64,000 nt of DNA, taken from assembly GCA_963848675.1 (NCBI GenBank), contig CAWKEY010000024.1, positions 62,001 through 126,000 of the forward strand. Reading direction: 5' to 3'. The position numbers and the translations under genes were made by a program. How positions within the stretch are numbered: position 1 is the first letter of the stretch; each line of letters begins with the position of its first letter. The stretch is from CAWKEY01 sp963848675. GTDB lineage: Bacteria > Pseudomonadota > Gammaproteobacteria > Methylococcales > Methylomonadaceae. Below, piece by piece: positions 45,920-55,341 of the stretch. A model generated the notes under the pieces. It saw nothing but the letters and a program-made list of their open reading frames with translations, had not been told where the DNA came from and did no database searches.

Positions 45920-47380
45920 TTATTCGAAACCCTTGGGCACTTGCAGATGCCAATCAGTGACTTGCTGGTAGCGATGGCCGATGTTCAACAAGCGCTGTTC
46001 GTCAAAATAGTTGCCGATAATCTGCAAACCGGCCGGCTTGCCGTCTACAAATCCGGCCGGAACCGACATGGCCGGCACGCCGGCAAGGTTGATGGCAATG
46101 GTATAAATATCGGACAAATACATTTCAATCGGGTTGCCGATTTTCTCGCCGATGCCAAAGGCGGTGGAGGGCGTAACCGGGCCCATAATGACATCGACTT
46201 CTGATAATGCGCTTTTGAAATCTTCACTGATCAAGCGGCGGACTTTTTGCGCCTTAATGTAATAAGCGTCGTAGTAACCCGCCGATAAGGCATAGGTGCC
46301 CATCAGAATGCGGCGCTTAACTTCCTTGCCGAAGCCTTCACCACGCGAGCGGGTGTATAAATCCGTCAAGTCCGCCGGATTTTCACAGCGATAGCCATAA
46401 CGCACGCCATCAAAACGCGACAGATTGGCGGAGCATTCAGCCGGAGCAATCACATAATAGGCAGGAATCGCCAGTTTAAGATTGGGCATGGAGATTTCTT
46501 TGATTTCCGCGCCTAATTTTTTGTATTCATTCAGAGCGGCTTCGATAATGGCTGCCACATCGCCATTTAATCCTTCGCCAAAAAACTCCTTTGGCAAGCC
46601 GATTTTCAGGCCGTCAAGACTGTTGTTCAGTGACGCGCTGTAATCGGGCACCGGTTGATCGACGCTGGTTGAATCTTTTTCATCGAAACCGGCCATGGTT
46701 TGCATCAGGATCGCCGCATCTTCCGCACTGCGCGCCATCGGCCCACCCTGATCCAGGCTGGAGGCATAGGCAATCATGCCGTAGCGGGAGACTCGTCCGT
46801 AGGTGGGTTTTAAGCCGGTAATGCCACAGAATGCCGCTGGCTGGCGTATTGAGCCGCCGGTGTCGGTGCCGGTAACGCCCGCCGCCAGCCTTGCCGACAC
46901 CGCCGCGGCCGAACCGCCGGAGGAGCCGCCTGGAACGGCCTGAATATCCCAGGGATTTTTGACGACGCCGTAATAGCTGGTTTCATTGGATGAGCCCATG
47001 GCAAATTCATCCATATTCAGCTTCCCCAACATCACGGCACCGGCAGCATTGAATTTTTCAACGGTTGTGGCATCGTAAGGCGCGATAAAGTTGTCGAGCA
47101 TTTTTGAACCACAAGTGGTTTTAACCCCTGCTGTACAAAAAATGTCTTTCTGCGCTATCGGAATGCCGGTTAACAAGGTCGCATCACCCTTGGCAATCCT
47201 GGCATCGGCTGCTTTGGCCTGGTGTAAGGCCAGCTCTTCGGTAACGGTAATAAAGCAATTAAGCGCGCTGTGTTGTATAATGCGCGCTAAAAACGCCCGG
47301 GTCAGCTCCAGGCTTGAAAATTCGCCGGCACGCAGCCCTTTAGCCAATTCTGCTATTGATTGTGTGTGCATTGGGTTCAC
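45920..47380 (-). CDS. gatA: Aspartyl/glutamyl-tRNA amidotransferase subunit A
   Basis: 486 residues of the amidase signature family. The Lys in IAQKDIFCT, the Ser in GTDTGGSIRQPAAFCG and the Ser in VPGGSSGGSAAAVSARLA form the Ser-cisSer-Lys triad. It releases ammonia from glutamine for the transamidation by GatB. ATG at the first or fourth codon may be used (MNPMHTQ). It follows gatC after a six-base gap. Confidence 0.97.
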   Translation of the reverse strand: MNPMHTQSIAELAKGLRAGEFSSLELTRAFLARIIQHSALNCFITVTEELALHQAKAADARIAKGDATLLTGIPIAQKDIFCTAGVKTTCGSKMLDNFIAPYDATTVEKFNAAGAVMLGKLNMDEFAMGSSNETSYYGVVKNPWDIQAVPGGSSGGSAAAVSARLAAGVTGTDTGGSIRQPAAFCGITGLKPTYGRVSRYGMIAYASSLDQGGPMARSAEDAAILMQTMAGFDEKDSTSVDQPVPDYSASLNNSLDGLKIGLPKEFFGEGLNGDVAAIIEAALNEYKKLGAEIKEISMPNLKLAIPAYYVIAPAECSANLSRFDGVRYGYRCENPADLTDLYTRSRGEGFGKEVKRRILMGTYALSAGYYDAYYIKAQKVRRLISEDFKSALSEVDVIMGPVTPSTAFGIGEKIGNPIEMYLSDIYTIAINLAGVPAMSVPAGFVDGKPAGLQIIGNYFDEQRLLNIGHRYQQVTDWHLQVPKGFE

Positions 47381-47386
47381 TTTCCT

Positions 47387-47686
47387 TTATTCAATGACTT
47401 TGGGTACTAGATAGAGCCCCGCTTCAACTTGCGGGGCAATCGCCTGAAAGTGTTCACGCTGATTGCGTTCGGTCACTACATCGGGCCTTAATCTTTGCAC
47501 TTGATCCAAAGGATGGGCCATAGGCATCACGACCTCTGTACTCAGCTCGCTCATTTGCGTCATTAAATCCAGCATACCGGACAAATCCCTAGCATAGGCG
47601 CCCACATCTTTATCATCGATGCCCAGTCGCGCGAGGTGCGCAATTTTTTTTACATCATCCGCGGTTAAAGACACGCTTAACTCCAT
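47387..47686 (-). CDS. gatC: Aspartyl/glutamyl-tRNA amidotransferase subunit C
   Basis: 99 residues, typical size. The N-terminal LTADDVKKIAHLARLGI helix and the PMAHPLDQVQRLRPDVV segment are the GatC pattern. The small subunit wraps around GatA and stabilises the complex. It is the first gene of the gatCA-(uma2)-B operon and diverges from mreB. Confidence 0.95.
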   Translation of the reverse strand: MELSVSLTADDVKKIAHLARLGIDDKDVGAYARDLSGMLDLMTQMSELSTEVVMPMAHPLDQVQRLRPDVVTERNQREHFQAIAPQVEAGLYLVPKVIE

Positions 47687-47795
47687 AAAAATTTCAACGA
47701 TTCTGTAGTAAACTTAATTATGATACTTTAAATCTTGCTCAAATACCTGCTTGATTGATAAAGTAGTACTATTTATTCTTTAAGGTACAGAAATA

Positions 47796-48839
47796 ATGTT
47801 CAAACGATTTCGCGGTCTTTTTTCCAACGATCTTTCGATTGACTTAGGAACCGCCAATACATTGATATATGTTCCCGGGCAAGGCATCGTTCTGAACGAG
47901 CCATCGGTTGTTGCGATCAAGGAGGACAAAATTCGTGGCGCAAAAACCATTGCCGCAGTCGGTACCGAAGCGAAACTGATGCTCGGCCGGACACCGGGCA
48001 ATATCACCGCAATCCGCCCGCTGAAAGACGGCGTTATCGCTGATTTTGCTGTCACTGAGCGCATGCTGCGTTATTTCATCGAGAAAGTTCATAAAAGCAA
48101 GTTTTTACGCCCCAGTCCACGGATTTTAATCTGCGTACCTTGCGGATCAACCCAGGTTGAACGCCGCGCCATTCGTGAGTCGGCAGCCATGGCCGGTGCG
48201 CGTGAGGTTTATTTGATTGAAGAACCCATGTCTGCGGCTATAGGCGCTGGTTTGCCTGTTGACGAGGCCTGCGGCTCGATGGTGCTGGATATCGGCGGCG
48301 GCACCTCTGAAGTGGCGATCATCTCGATTAACGGCATCGTCTATTCCAACTCTGTACGCATCGGCGGCGATCGTTTTGACGAAGCCATTATCAATTATGT
48401 CCGCCGCAATTACGGCACCTTGATTGGTGAAGCCACTGCAGAAAGAATCAAGAAGGAAATCGGCAGCGCTTATCCCGGCAGCGAGGTTAGAGAAATTGAA
48501 GTCAAAGGCCGTAATTTGGCCGAAGGCGTGCCGCGCAGCTTTGCCTTAAACAGCAATGAAATTCTGGAAGCCTTGCAGGATCCTTTATCTGGCATCGTCG
48601 GCGCCGTCAAAGTGGCGCTGGAACAGACCCCACCCGAGCTCGGCTCCGATGTCGCCACCCGCGGCATTTATCTGACCGGCGGCGGCGCACTGCTGAAAGA
48701 CATCGACCGCCTGATATCCGAAGAAACCGGTCTGCCTGTGCATATTGCTGACGACCCCCTCACCTGTGTGGCCAGAGGTGGCGGCATGGTACTGGAAATG
48801 CTGGATAAAAAAGGCGTATCTACGTTTTCACTGGAATAA
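47796..48839 (+). CDS. mreB: Rod-shape-determining protein MreB
   Basis: 347 residues of the bacterial actin family: phosphate loop IDLGTANTLIYV, EPSVVAI, the second phosphate motif LDIGGGTSEVAIIS and the adenosine motif GIYLTGGGALLKDID. It polymerises on the inner membrane and directs side-wall synthesis with MreC, MreD, PBP2 and RodA, all encoded downstream. ATG 47796 starts the plus-strand cluster. Confidence 0.98.
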   Translation: MFKRFRGLFSNDLSIDLGTANTLIYVPGQGIVLNEPSVVAIKEDKIRGAKTIAAVGTEAKLMLGRTPGNITAIRPLKDGVIADFAVTERMLRYFIEKVHKSKFLRPSPRILICVPCGSTQVERRAIRESAAMAGAREVYLIEEPMSAAIGAGLPVDEACGSMVLDIGGGTSEVAIISINGIVYSNSVRIGGDRFDEAIINYVRRNYGTLIGEATAERIKKEIGSAYPGSEVREIEVKGRNLAEGVPRSFALNSNEILEALQDPLSGIVGAVKVALEQTPPELGSDVATRGIYLTGGGALLKDIDRLISEETGLPVHIADDPLTCVARGGGMVLEMLDKKGVSTFSLE

Positions 48840-48870
48840 CTGGCCCAGTTTCTAGCGCATCTATTCTGAC

Positions 48871-48895
48871 GGCGACCGAGTCCGTTCCGGTCGCC
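48871..48895 (+). other. Hairpin in the mreB-mreC gap
   Basis: GGCGACCG (48871-48878) and CGGTCGCC (48888-48895) pair perfectly with a nine-base loop, 31 bases after the mreB stop. No T-run follows. It could lower readthrough into mreC or protect the mreB message; MreB is usually needed in excess over MreC and MreD. Confidence 0.45.
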
Positions 48896-49019
48896 CCGGC
48901 GATTGCATAATCTCATGCCTGAAATGACTGCAGAAAATTGAAGTGTCTTTTCTGTATGGCATCCCAATACCTCCAGCACCCTTGCAGTCTCCTTTGTTAA
49001 TTGATAAGAGGCACCCGCT

Positions 49020-49907
49020 ATAAAACTTTTATTTGCCACCGGCCCATCAATCAACACCCGACTACTTGTGGCAGTGCTTGCATCGGTTGCTTTGCTGGCA
49101 ACTGAAAACCGAAGCCTGCGCTTGGATCCGCTGCGCGCAGGCCTTTCGTTTCTTGTCGATCCTCTCAAGTATCTGGTTGATTTGCCTAGCTCCCTGATCG
49201 CACAAACCAGCGAATCGGTGATTTCCTACGCTCAATTAAAAAAGGAAAACCAGCGCCTGCGTGAAGAACAATTTATCCATCAGACCAAGCTGCTTAAATT
49301 CGCCGCACTGGAAAAGGAAAACATTCGCCTGCGCGCCTTGCTGGAAAACTCCTTCAAGCTCGGTGAACAGGTGCTGGTGGCAGAATTATTATCAATAAAC
49401 ATGGCGCCTTACGAACATATTGTGGTGGTCAACAAGGGCACCCGTTTTGGCGTCCATCCACAACAACCGGTACTGGACGCGAACGGCGTGGTCGGCCAAG
49501 TGATCCGCGCCTTACCGCTCAGCTCGGAAATCATGTTGATTACCGATCCGAACCATGCCATTCCGGTTCAGGTGAATCGTAACGGCCTGCTCACTATTGC
49601 CGTGGGCAGCGGCCAGACCAATCGCCTGGTGTTGCCTTATTTACCCAATAATGCCGACATTCAACCGGGCGATTTATTGATAACATCTGGCCTGGGCGGT
49701 ACCTTTCCACAAGGCTATCCAGTTGCTGTGGTTGATGAGTTTACCCGGGAATCCAACAAATCCTTCGCTAATATTACCGCCACACCGAAAGCCCAATTAG
49801 ACCGAAACCGGGAGCTGTTGATAGTCTGGAGCAAATCGACGCCAATCCCACTGACCTCACCACAGAGAGCGAATGAAACACAAATCAAAAACCATGCAGA
49901 TCAATAA
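49020..49907 (+). CDS. mreC: Rod-shape-determining protein MreC with probable AUA start
   Basis: If translation begins at ATA 49020 the protein has 295 residues and a normal MreC N-terminus (KLLFATGPSINTRLLVAVLASVALL: short cytosolic tail, then membrane helix). AAGAGG lies nine bases before this ATA. The frame upstream closes at TAA 49005, and no ATG, GTG, TTG or CTG occurs before GTG 49068, which lacks a ribosome-binding site and would cut into the helix. The rest shows a coiled coil (YAQLKKENQRLREEQ) and the beta-domain (EHIVVVNKGTRFGVHPQQPVLDANGVVGQV). It links MreB to the synthases. Confidence 0.9.
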   Translation: MKLLFATGPSINTRLLVAVLASVALLATENRSLRLDPLRAGLSFLVDPLKYLVDLPSSLIAQTSESVISYAQLKKENQRLREEQFIHQTKLLKFAALEKENIRLRALLENSFKLGEQVLVAELLSINMAPYEHIVVVNKGTRFGVHPQQPVLDANGVVGQVIRALPLSSEIMLITDPNHAIPVQVNRNGLLTIAVGSGQTNRLVLPYLPNNADIQPGDLLITSGLGGTFPQGYPVAVVDEFTRESNKSFANITATPKAQLDRNRELLIVWSKSTPIPLTSPQRANETQIKNHADQ

Positions 49908-50382
49908 TTACTACGGCTTTGGCCGTATCGTTTTGACTCTGCTTCTGGCCATGTGTTTGCGCATTGCCCCCTTGCCGGACCCGCTTGCCGAGATTAATCC
50001 AGACTGGGTTCTGCTGGCGCTTATTTACTGGTCGCTGGCCATACCCGAACGTGTCGGCATATTCCATGCCTGGACATTCGGCTTGCTCACCGATGTGCTG
50101 ACAGGCCGGTTAATTGGCCAATACGCCTTGGCATATTCCTTGGTCATCTATATTTGCCTGAAACTACACAAGCGTTTGCGCCAGTTCCCCATCATTCAGC
50201 AAGGCTTGTTTATCTTTTTCTGCCTGCTGTTGTCGCAGCTGCTGCTGTTTTTAATAAAAAACGTCCAACACCCTGCACAACTGCATGCCTCTTTTTGGCT
50301 ACCAGTTTTAAGCGGCACCTTGTGCTGGCCTTTGGTTTATACCTTGCTGCGTTTTGTCCGCCTGGCCAGACGTTCCAAGTAA
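49873..50382 (+). CDS. mreD: Rod-shape-determining protein MreD
   Basis: 169 residues with five predicted membrane helices. LRIAPLPDPLAEINPDWVLLALIYWSLAIPERVGIFHAWTFGLLTDVLTGRLIGQYALAYSL is characteristic of gammaproteobacterial MreD. It is the inner-membrane partner of MreC. Its start overlaps the mreC end by 35 bases; an internal ATG at codon 8 (MQINNYYG) would reduce the overlap. Confidence 0.93.
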   Translation: MKHKSKTMQINNYYGFGRIVLTLLLAMCLRIAPLPDPLAEINPDWVLLALIYWSLAIPERVGIFHAWTFGLLTDVLTGRLIGQYALAYSLVIYICLKLHKRLRQFPIIQQGLFIFFCLLLSQLLLFLIKNVQHPAQLHASFWLPVLSGTLCWPLVYTLLRFVRLARRSK

Positions 50383-50397
50383 ACCCCAATACCTGTC

Positions 50398-52242
50398 ATG
50401 TCCAGCCCCTTTACGATTAAAGACAATTCAGTTGAGAACCGCATTTTTCTCAACCGCATTGTCATCGCTTTCGTCGCCATTACTCTGTTGACTTCAGGGC
50501 TTGTTGCGCGCCTGATGTATCTGCAAATTGCCGGCCACGATCATTACGCCTCCTTGGCCAAAGACAACAGCGTCAAAATCGTGCCCTTAGTGCCTCCACG
50601 CGGCATTATCTATGACCGGAACGGCAAAATTCTTGCCGAAAACACGCTTTCTTACAGCCTCGAATTGATTCCAGAACAAATCAAGGATATTGATGACACC
50701 CTGCAGCGCCTGAAACAACTGCTCGCCATCTCCGATGAAAAAATCGAGCAATACCAAAAGATGCGTAAACGCCAGAAGCGCTTCGTCAGCACCCCGCTGC
50801 TCATGAACATGAGCGACGAGGATCTAGCCAAGTTCGCCGTGGTCAGGCCTTTTTTTCCAGGCGTCGATATTCATGTCAACCTGGTTCGGCATTACCCTTA
50901 CTATGACCTGGCATCTCATGTCGTCGGTTATGTGGGCAGAATCAACGAGGCCGAACTTAAATCGTTGCCGTTATCCGAATATCAAGGCTCCAATCATATC
51001 GGTAGAATCGGCATCGAGAAAAGTTATGAAACAGAATTACATGGCAAAACCGGCTATGCCGAAGTGGAAACCAATGCCCAATCACGCGCTATTCAAACCC
51101 TCAGAGCGGTTGATCCCGATCCCGGCGCGAATCTCTATCTGACTCTGGACATCGACTTACAGAAAACGGCCTATGATGCCCTGGATATCTACAACGGCGC
51201 AGTGGTCGCCATCGAGATTAAAACCGGCGGAGTACTGGTGTTCGCCAGCCGTCCAGGTTTCGATCCTAATCCGTTTGTGGTCGGCATCGGCAATGACGCC
51301 TACCAGGCGCTCCAAATCTCCGAAAATAAACCGCTGTATAACCGCGCCCTGCGTGGCCTCTATCCGCCCGGCTCGACCATTAAGCCGTTTATTGGACTGG
51401 CAGGCCTTGAATACAATGAGATGAATCCGCAACAAAAACTCTTCTGCCCGGGTTTTTACCAGCTGCCCGGTGTCAGCCATCGCTATCGGGACTGGAAAAA
51501 AACGGGACACGGCGCCGTTAATCTCAATCAGGCCATTACCGAATCCTGTGATGTCTACTTTTATACTCTGGCGTCAAGGCTGGGTATCGACAATATGCAC
51601 CATTTTTTAAAGCTCTTTGGTTTTGGAGAAAAAACCGGCATTGATCTGGTAGACGAAAAAGCCGGCCTGCTACCCTCGCGAGAATGGAAGCGCCGTAATA
51701 GAAATCAGGCCTGGTATCCGGGCGAAACCGTAATCACCGGAATTGGCCAGGGTTATACCCAGGTCACCCCGCTTCAATTAGCTCGAGCCACCGCGACACT
51801 GGCCAACAAGGGCGAAATTGTCACGCCTTTTCTGGTGGATAAAATTGTCCGAACCAAGACCACGAGTCATGGCCCGGAAGCGCATCGGGGCAAACTGCCA
51901 TTTAAACCGGACAATATCAGCAAGATCATCGAAGCCATGGTCAATGTGGTTCATAGCGCGCACGGCACCGCCAAAGGCATTAGTAAAAACCTTGATTATC
52001 AAATCGGCGGCAAAACCGGAACGGCGCAGGTTTTCACTATCAAGCAGGACGCCAAATACAGCGAAAAAGACATTGACTTCAAATTGCGCGACCATGCCTT
52101 GTTTATTGCTTTCGCACCCGCCGACGATCCCAAAATCGCCGTTGTTGTTATTGCGGAAAATGGCGGCCACGGCAGTACAATTGCCGCGCCAATAGCCGGA
52201 AAAATCATCAAGCAGTATTTACAGGGCAGCCATGCAAATTGA
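50398..52242 (+). CDS. mrdA: Penicillin-binding protein 2
   Basis: 614 residues. One N-terminal membrane helix (FVAITLLTSGLVARLMYLQ), the pedestal/dimerisation domain, and the transpeptidase domain with SxxK in PPGSTIKPF, the SxN equivalent SCD in ITESCDVYFY, and KTG in IGGKTGTAQ. Insertion EAELKSLPLSEYQGSNHIGRIGIE is typical of PBP2. It crosslinks new side-wall peptidoglycan together with RodA, whose gene overlaps its 3' end by 11 bases. Confidence 0.97.
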   Translation: MSSPFTIKDNSVENRIFLNRIVIAFVAITLLTSGLVARLMYLQIAGHDHYASLAKDNSVKIVPLVPPRGIIYDRNGKILAENTLSYSLELIPEQIKDIDDTLQRLKQLLAISDEKIEQYQKMRKRQKRFVSTPLLMNMSDEDLAKFAVVRPFFPGVDIHVNLVRHYPYYDLASHVVGYVGRINEAELKSLPLSEYQGSNHIGRIGIEKSYETELHGKTGYAEVETNAQSRAIQTLRAVDPDPGANLYLTLDIDLQKTAYDALDIYNGAVVAIEIKTGGVLVFASRPGFDPNPFVVGIGNDAYQALQISENKPLYNRALRGLYPPGSTIKPFIGLAGLEYNEMNPQQKLFCPGFYQLPGVSHRYRDWKKTGHGAVNLNQAITESCDVYFYTLASRLGIDNMHHFLKLFGFGEKTGIDLVDEKAGLLPSREWKRRNRNQAWYPGETVITGIGQGYTQVTPLQLARATATLANKGEIVTPFLVDKIVRTKTTSHGPEAHRGKLPFKPDNISKIIEAMVNVVHSAHGTAKGISKNLDYQIGGKTGTAQVFTIKQDAKYSEKDIDFKLRDHALFIAFAPADDPKIAVVVIAENGGHGSTIAAPIAGKIIKQYLQGSHAN

Positions 52243-53365
52243 AACCCGCAGTGAACAATTCGAACCGCCCTCGCTACTAGGCAATATCCTCAGAAAGCTG
52301 CATATCGACATACCCTTGTTTATTACACTTTCTCTGGTTGCTTTGTTGAGTTTTATTATTCTTTACAGTGCCGGCGGCCAGAATATGGATGTGCTGATGC
52401 GCCAGGCTGCGCGTGTCGGTCTGGCGTTTGCTTTGATGACCGGACTGGCCCAGATCAACCCTTACCAGTTTAAACGCTATTCTGCAGCACTGTTCGCCAT
52501 AGGCATCCTGCTGCTCATAGCCGTACTGATCATGGGGCAGATAGGCAAAGGCGCCCAGCGCTGGCTGGACCTGGGATTTTTTCGTTTTCAGCCCTCGGAA
52601 ATGATTAAAATCACTACTCCGATGATGATCGCCTGGTATCTGTCCGAACATCCCTTGCCACCGAAGTGGAAAGAGCTATTGGTTGCTGGTGTCCTGATTA
52701 TGCTTCCAACCTTACTGATTGCCAAACAGCCTGATCTTGGCACCGCCTTGCTGGTTGCAAGCTCCGGTGCCGGCGTATTGTTTTTTGCCGGTCTGTCCTG
52801 GCGATTCATGGCCTCGATTGCAGCCATCCTGACCGCTTCAGCCCCGGTACTCTGGCATTTTATGCACGACTATCAGCGCGCCCGGGTACTCACTTTCTTA
52901 AACCCGGAAGCCGATCCCTTGGGGCGGGGCTACCATATTATTCAATCAAAAATCGCCATTGGCTCGGGCGGCATTTATGGGAAAGGCTGGCTCGGCAGTA
53001 CGCAGTCGGAACTTGATTTCTTGCCGGAAAGCTCCACGGATTTTATTTTTGCCGTCTTTGCCGAAGAATTCGGACTTTTTGGCTGTCTCGGCCTGTTGTT
53101 TTTGTATTTGCTGATTATTGCCCGCAGCCTGTATATCGCAGCGCATGCACAGGGCACCTATAGCCGCTTGCTGGCTGGCAGCCTGGCGTTTACCTTTTTT
53201 GTCTACGTTTTTGTCAACGTAGGCATGGTCATCGGCGTACTCCCCGTGGTTGGCGTACCGTTGCCCCTGATTAGCTATGGCGGCACCTCAATAGTGACCC
53301 TGCTGTCCGGCTTCGGCATTCTCATGTCTATTCACACCCATCAAAAATATCTGTCAATACAATGA
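52232..53365 (+). CDS. rodA: Rod-shape-determining peptidoglycan polymerase RodA
   Basis: 377 residues, SEDS family with about ten membrane helices. Signatures are GKGAQRWLDLGFFRFQPSEMIKITTPMMIAWYLS, KQPDLGTALLV, FLNPEADPLGRGYHIIQSKIAIGSGGIYGKGWLGSTQSELDFLPESSTDFIFAVFAEEFGL and VGVPLPLISYGGTS. It polymerises glycan strands from lipid II at the cell side wall with PBP2. It overlaps mrdA upstream and mltB downstream (ATGA). Confidence 0.97.
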   Translation: MQIETRSEQFEPPSLLGNILRKLHIDIPLFITLSLVALLSFIILYSAGGQNMDVLMRQAARVGLAFALMTGLAQINPYQFKRYSAALFAIGILLLIAVLIMGQIGKGAQRWLDLGFFRFQPSEMIKITTPMMIAWYLSEHPLPPKWKELLVAGVLIMLPTLLIAKQPDLGTALLVASSGAGVLFFAGLSWRFMASIAAILTASAPVLWHFMHDYQRARVLTFLNPEADPLGRGYHIIQSKIAIGSGGIYGKGWLGSTQSELDFLPESSTDFIFAVFAEEFGLFGCLGLLFLYLLIIARSLYIAAHAQGTYSRLLAGSLAFTFFVYVFVNVGMVIGVLPVVGVPLPLISYGGTSIVTLLSGFGILMSIHTHQKYLSIQ

Positions 53366-54363
53366 AACCACACCATTCTTTTACCCGTACTCTAGTTATA
53401 TGCGGCTGTGCGGTACTAGCCGCCTGCGCCGCCCCTAGCCCCGCAAGAAAAGAATCAGCGGGCATTGACGCCTTTATAAAATCAATGGCAGACCGCCACC
53501 AGTTCAACGAATCAGCACTTGATGAGCTGTTTGAATCGGTTGAAATCAAAGAACTTATCCTGAAAAGCATAGCCAAACCTGCCGAAGCAATGCCCTGGTA
53601 TAAATATCGCAAGATATTTCTGACCGAGGCGCGCATCGATGCCGGGGTTAAGTTTTGGCAGGAAAACGCCGCCGTATTGGCGGCTGTGGAACAACGCTAC
53701 GGCGTTCCACCCGAGATCATTGTTGCCATCATAGGTGTTGAGACTTCCTACGGGAAAAATACCGGCAATCACCGCGTTATCGATGCCTTGTCCACCCTGG
53801 CTTTTGCCTATCCGCCGCGCAGCAAATTTTTTCTCAGCGAGCTGGAAAACTTCTTGCTGCTTTGCCGTGAGGAAAATATTTCCCCCCTGAATCCGACAGG
53901 TTCGTATGCCGGCGCCATGGGTATTCCGCAATTCATGCCCAGCAGCTTCAGAACCTATGCCACTGATTTTGATAACGATAATCTACGCGATATCTGGCAT
54001 AGCCCAGCCGATGTCATCGCCAGCGTCGCCAATTATTTTGCCGAACACAACTGGCAAGCCGGCCATGAGATTGCCTTCCCGATAAAAGCGGAGGGCGAAA
54101 TGTATAAATCCGCGTTAAACAAGGACCTTAAGCCAGATTTAACATTTGCCGAGTTACAATCGCTCAACATTGACACATTAGGACAAAAACACTTAGGCAG
54201 CAAAATAAAACTTCTTGCTTTTGAGCTAGAAAATAGCCAGGAACTGTGGGCGGCGCTGGACAATTTTTATGTCATTACCCGTTACAATCACAGTCCTTTA
54301 TATGCCATGGCAGTTTTTCAATTAAGCAAGGCTATTGCAAACAAAAAGAGTCTCCTACTATGA
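53362..54363 (+). CDS. mltB: Membrane-bound lytic murein transglycosylase B
   Basis: 333 residues. The signal peptide ends in a lipobox (VLAAC, Cys22), so the mature enzyme should be lipid-anchored. The SLT_2/MltB catalytic region includes IIGVETSYGKNTGNHRVIDALSTLAF (catalytic Glu) and GSYAGAMGIPQFMPSSF. It cleaves glycan strands to 1,6-anhydro ends. It overlaps rodA by ATGA and rlpA by ATGA, so translation of the three is coupled. The usual C-terminal extension is present. Confidence 0.96.
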   Translation: MKPHHSFTRTLVICGCAVLAACAAPSPARKESAGIDAFIKSMADRHQFNESALDELFESVEIKELILKSIAKPAEAMPWYKYRKIFLTEARIDAGVKFWQENAAVLAAVEQRYGVPPEIIVAIIGVETSYGKNTGNHRVIDALSTLAFAYPPRSKFFLSELENFLLLCREENISPLNPTGSYAGAMGIPQFMPSSFRTYATDFDNDNLRDIWHSPADVIASVANYFAEHNWQAGHEIAFPIKAEGEMYKSALNKDLKPDLTFAELQSLNIDTLGQKHLGSKIKLLAFELENSQELWAALDNFYVITRYNHSPLYAMAVFQLSKAIANKKSLLL

Positions 54364-55166
54364 ATAAAATCATAATCTTAATATCAGTGTTAGCTTTACT
54401 CAGTTGCGCAACACAACCAAGGACCGCACAAACCGTTCGATTACAGCCGTTCAGTGCTGTTGCAAAACCGCAAGTAAAGTCCAGCCTCGCAAGCCGGTAT
54501 CTGACAAAAGTTTCGCCCAGCAAACTGGATTCAAGCGAGCCCTCGACTGATAAAGAAGGCATGCTCCCCCGTTTCAAGCGCTACTTCAAACGCGGCGTTG
54601 CCTCATGGTATGGCCCTCGTTTTCATGGCAGAGTGACTGCCAACGGTGAAATTTTCGACACCAACGCCATGACCGCGGCATCAAAGACTTTACCCCTCGA
54701 CTCGTATGTCCAGGTCACCAATCCGGAAAACAAAACCAGCGTTATTGTCCGGATCAATGACCGTGGCCCATATGTTGGCAATCGGGTAATGGATCTTTCC
54801 TACTCTGCCGCCCAAAAACTGGGCATACATAAGTCTGGCACCGGCGTAGTGGAAATCAAAGCCATCACAGCTGCACAGGCGCTACCGCAAATACAGGCTG
54901 CTGCAGATCAACAATCCAAGCATGTTTATCTGCAAGTAGGAACTTTTGGCAGTCAAAAAAAGGCGCAGAAACTACAAAATAAGATAGCTACTAATAGCCA
55001 TCTGCCCTTGCCTAAAATCCGCCCGTCCACTTTCAACAACTCGACCCTCTACAAGGTTCAACTTGGCCCCATAAACTCAGCCGCCGGCGCTGATGAAATT
55101 AACGAACAACTGGCCGCAATTGGCATTAAAGACACGCAGATAGTCACAGAAACCAGACAAAACTGA
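54360..55166 (+). CDS. rlpA: Septal ring lytic transglycosylase / lipoprotein RlpA
   Basis: 268 residues from ATG 54360, overlapping the mltB stop; an upstream open frame to 54246 lies inside mltB. The lipobox is LLSC (Cys16). The DPBB domain has GVASWYGPRFHGRVTANGEIFDTNAMTAASKTLPL and VIVRINDRGPYV, and a C-terminal SPOR domain (VYLQVGTFGSQKKAQKLQNKIAT) binds denuded glycan at the septum. Gene order mrdA-rodA-mltB-rlpA-dacA is conserved in related bacteria. Confidence 0.95.
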   Translation: MNKIIILISVLALLSCATQPRTAQTVRLQPFSAVAKPQVKSSLASRYLTKVSPSKLDSSEPSTDKEGMLPRFKRYFKRGVASWYGPRFHGRVTANGEIFDTNAMTAASKTLPLDSYVQVTNPENKTSVIVRINDRGPYVGNRVMDLSYSAAQKLGIHKSGTGVVEIKAITAAQALPQIQAAADQQSKHVYLQVGTFGSQKKAQKLQNKIATNSHLPLPKIRPSTFNNSTLYKVQLGPINSAAGADEINEQLAAIGIKDTQIVTETRQN

Positions 55167-55341
55167 TCCTGCTTTAAAGACCAGACGTACAAACCTGGCG
55201 GCACTATATTTCATGCTTACGTCTAATCAAAGCCCCTCGCCCAGTAGCGTAGCCATTAGGTTGGGCAGCATCTTTTAAAACACGCCCCGGACAGGTACAT
55301 GCTACAATGTGCCTATGTTTAATTGATAGCCCCTACCTACA

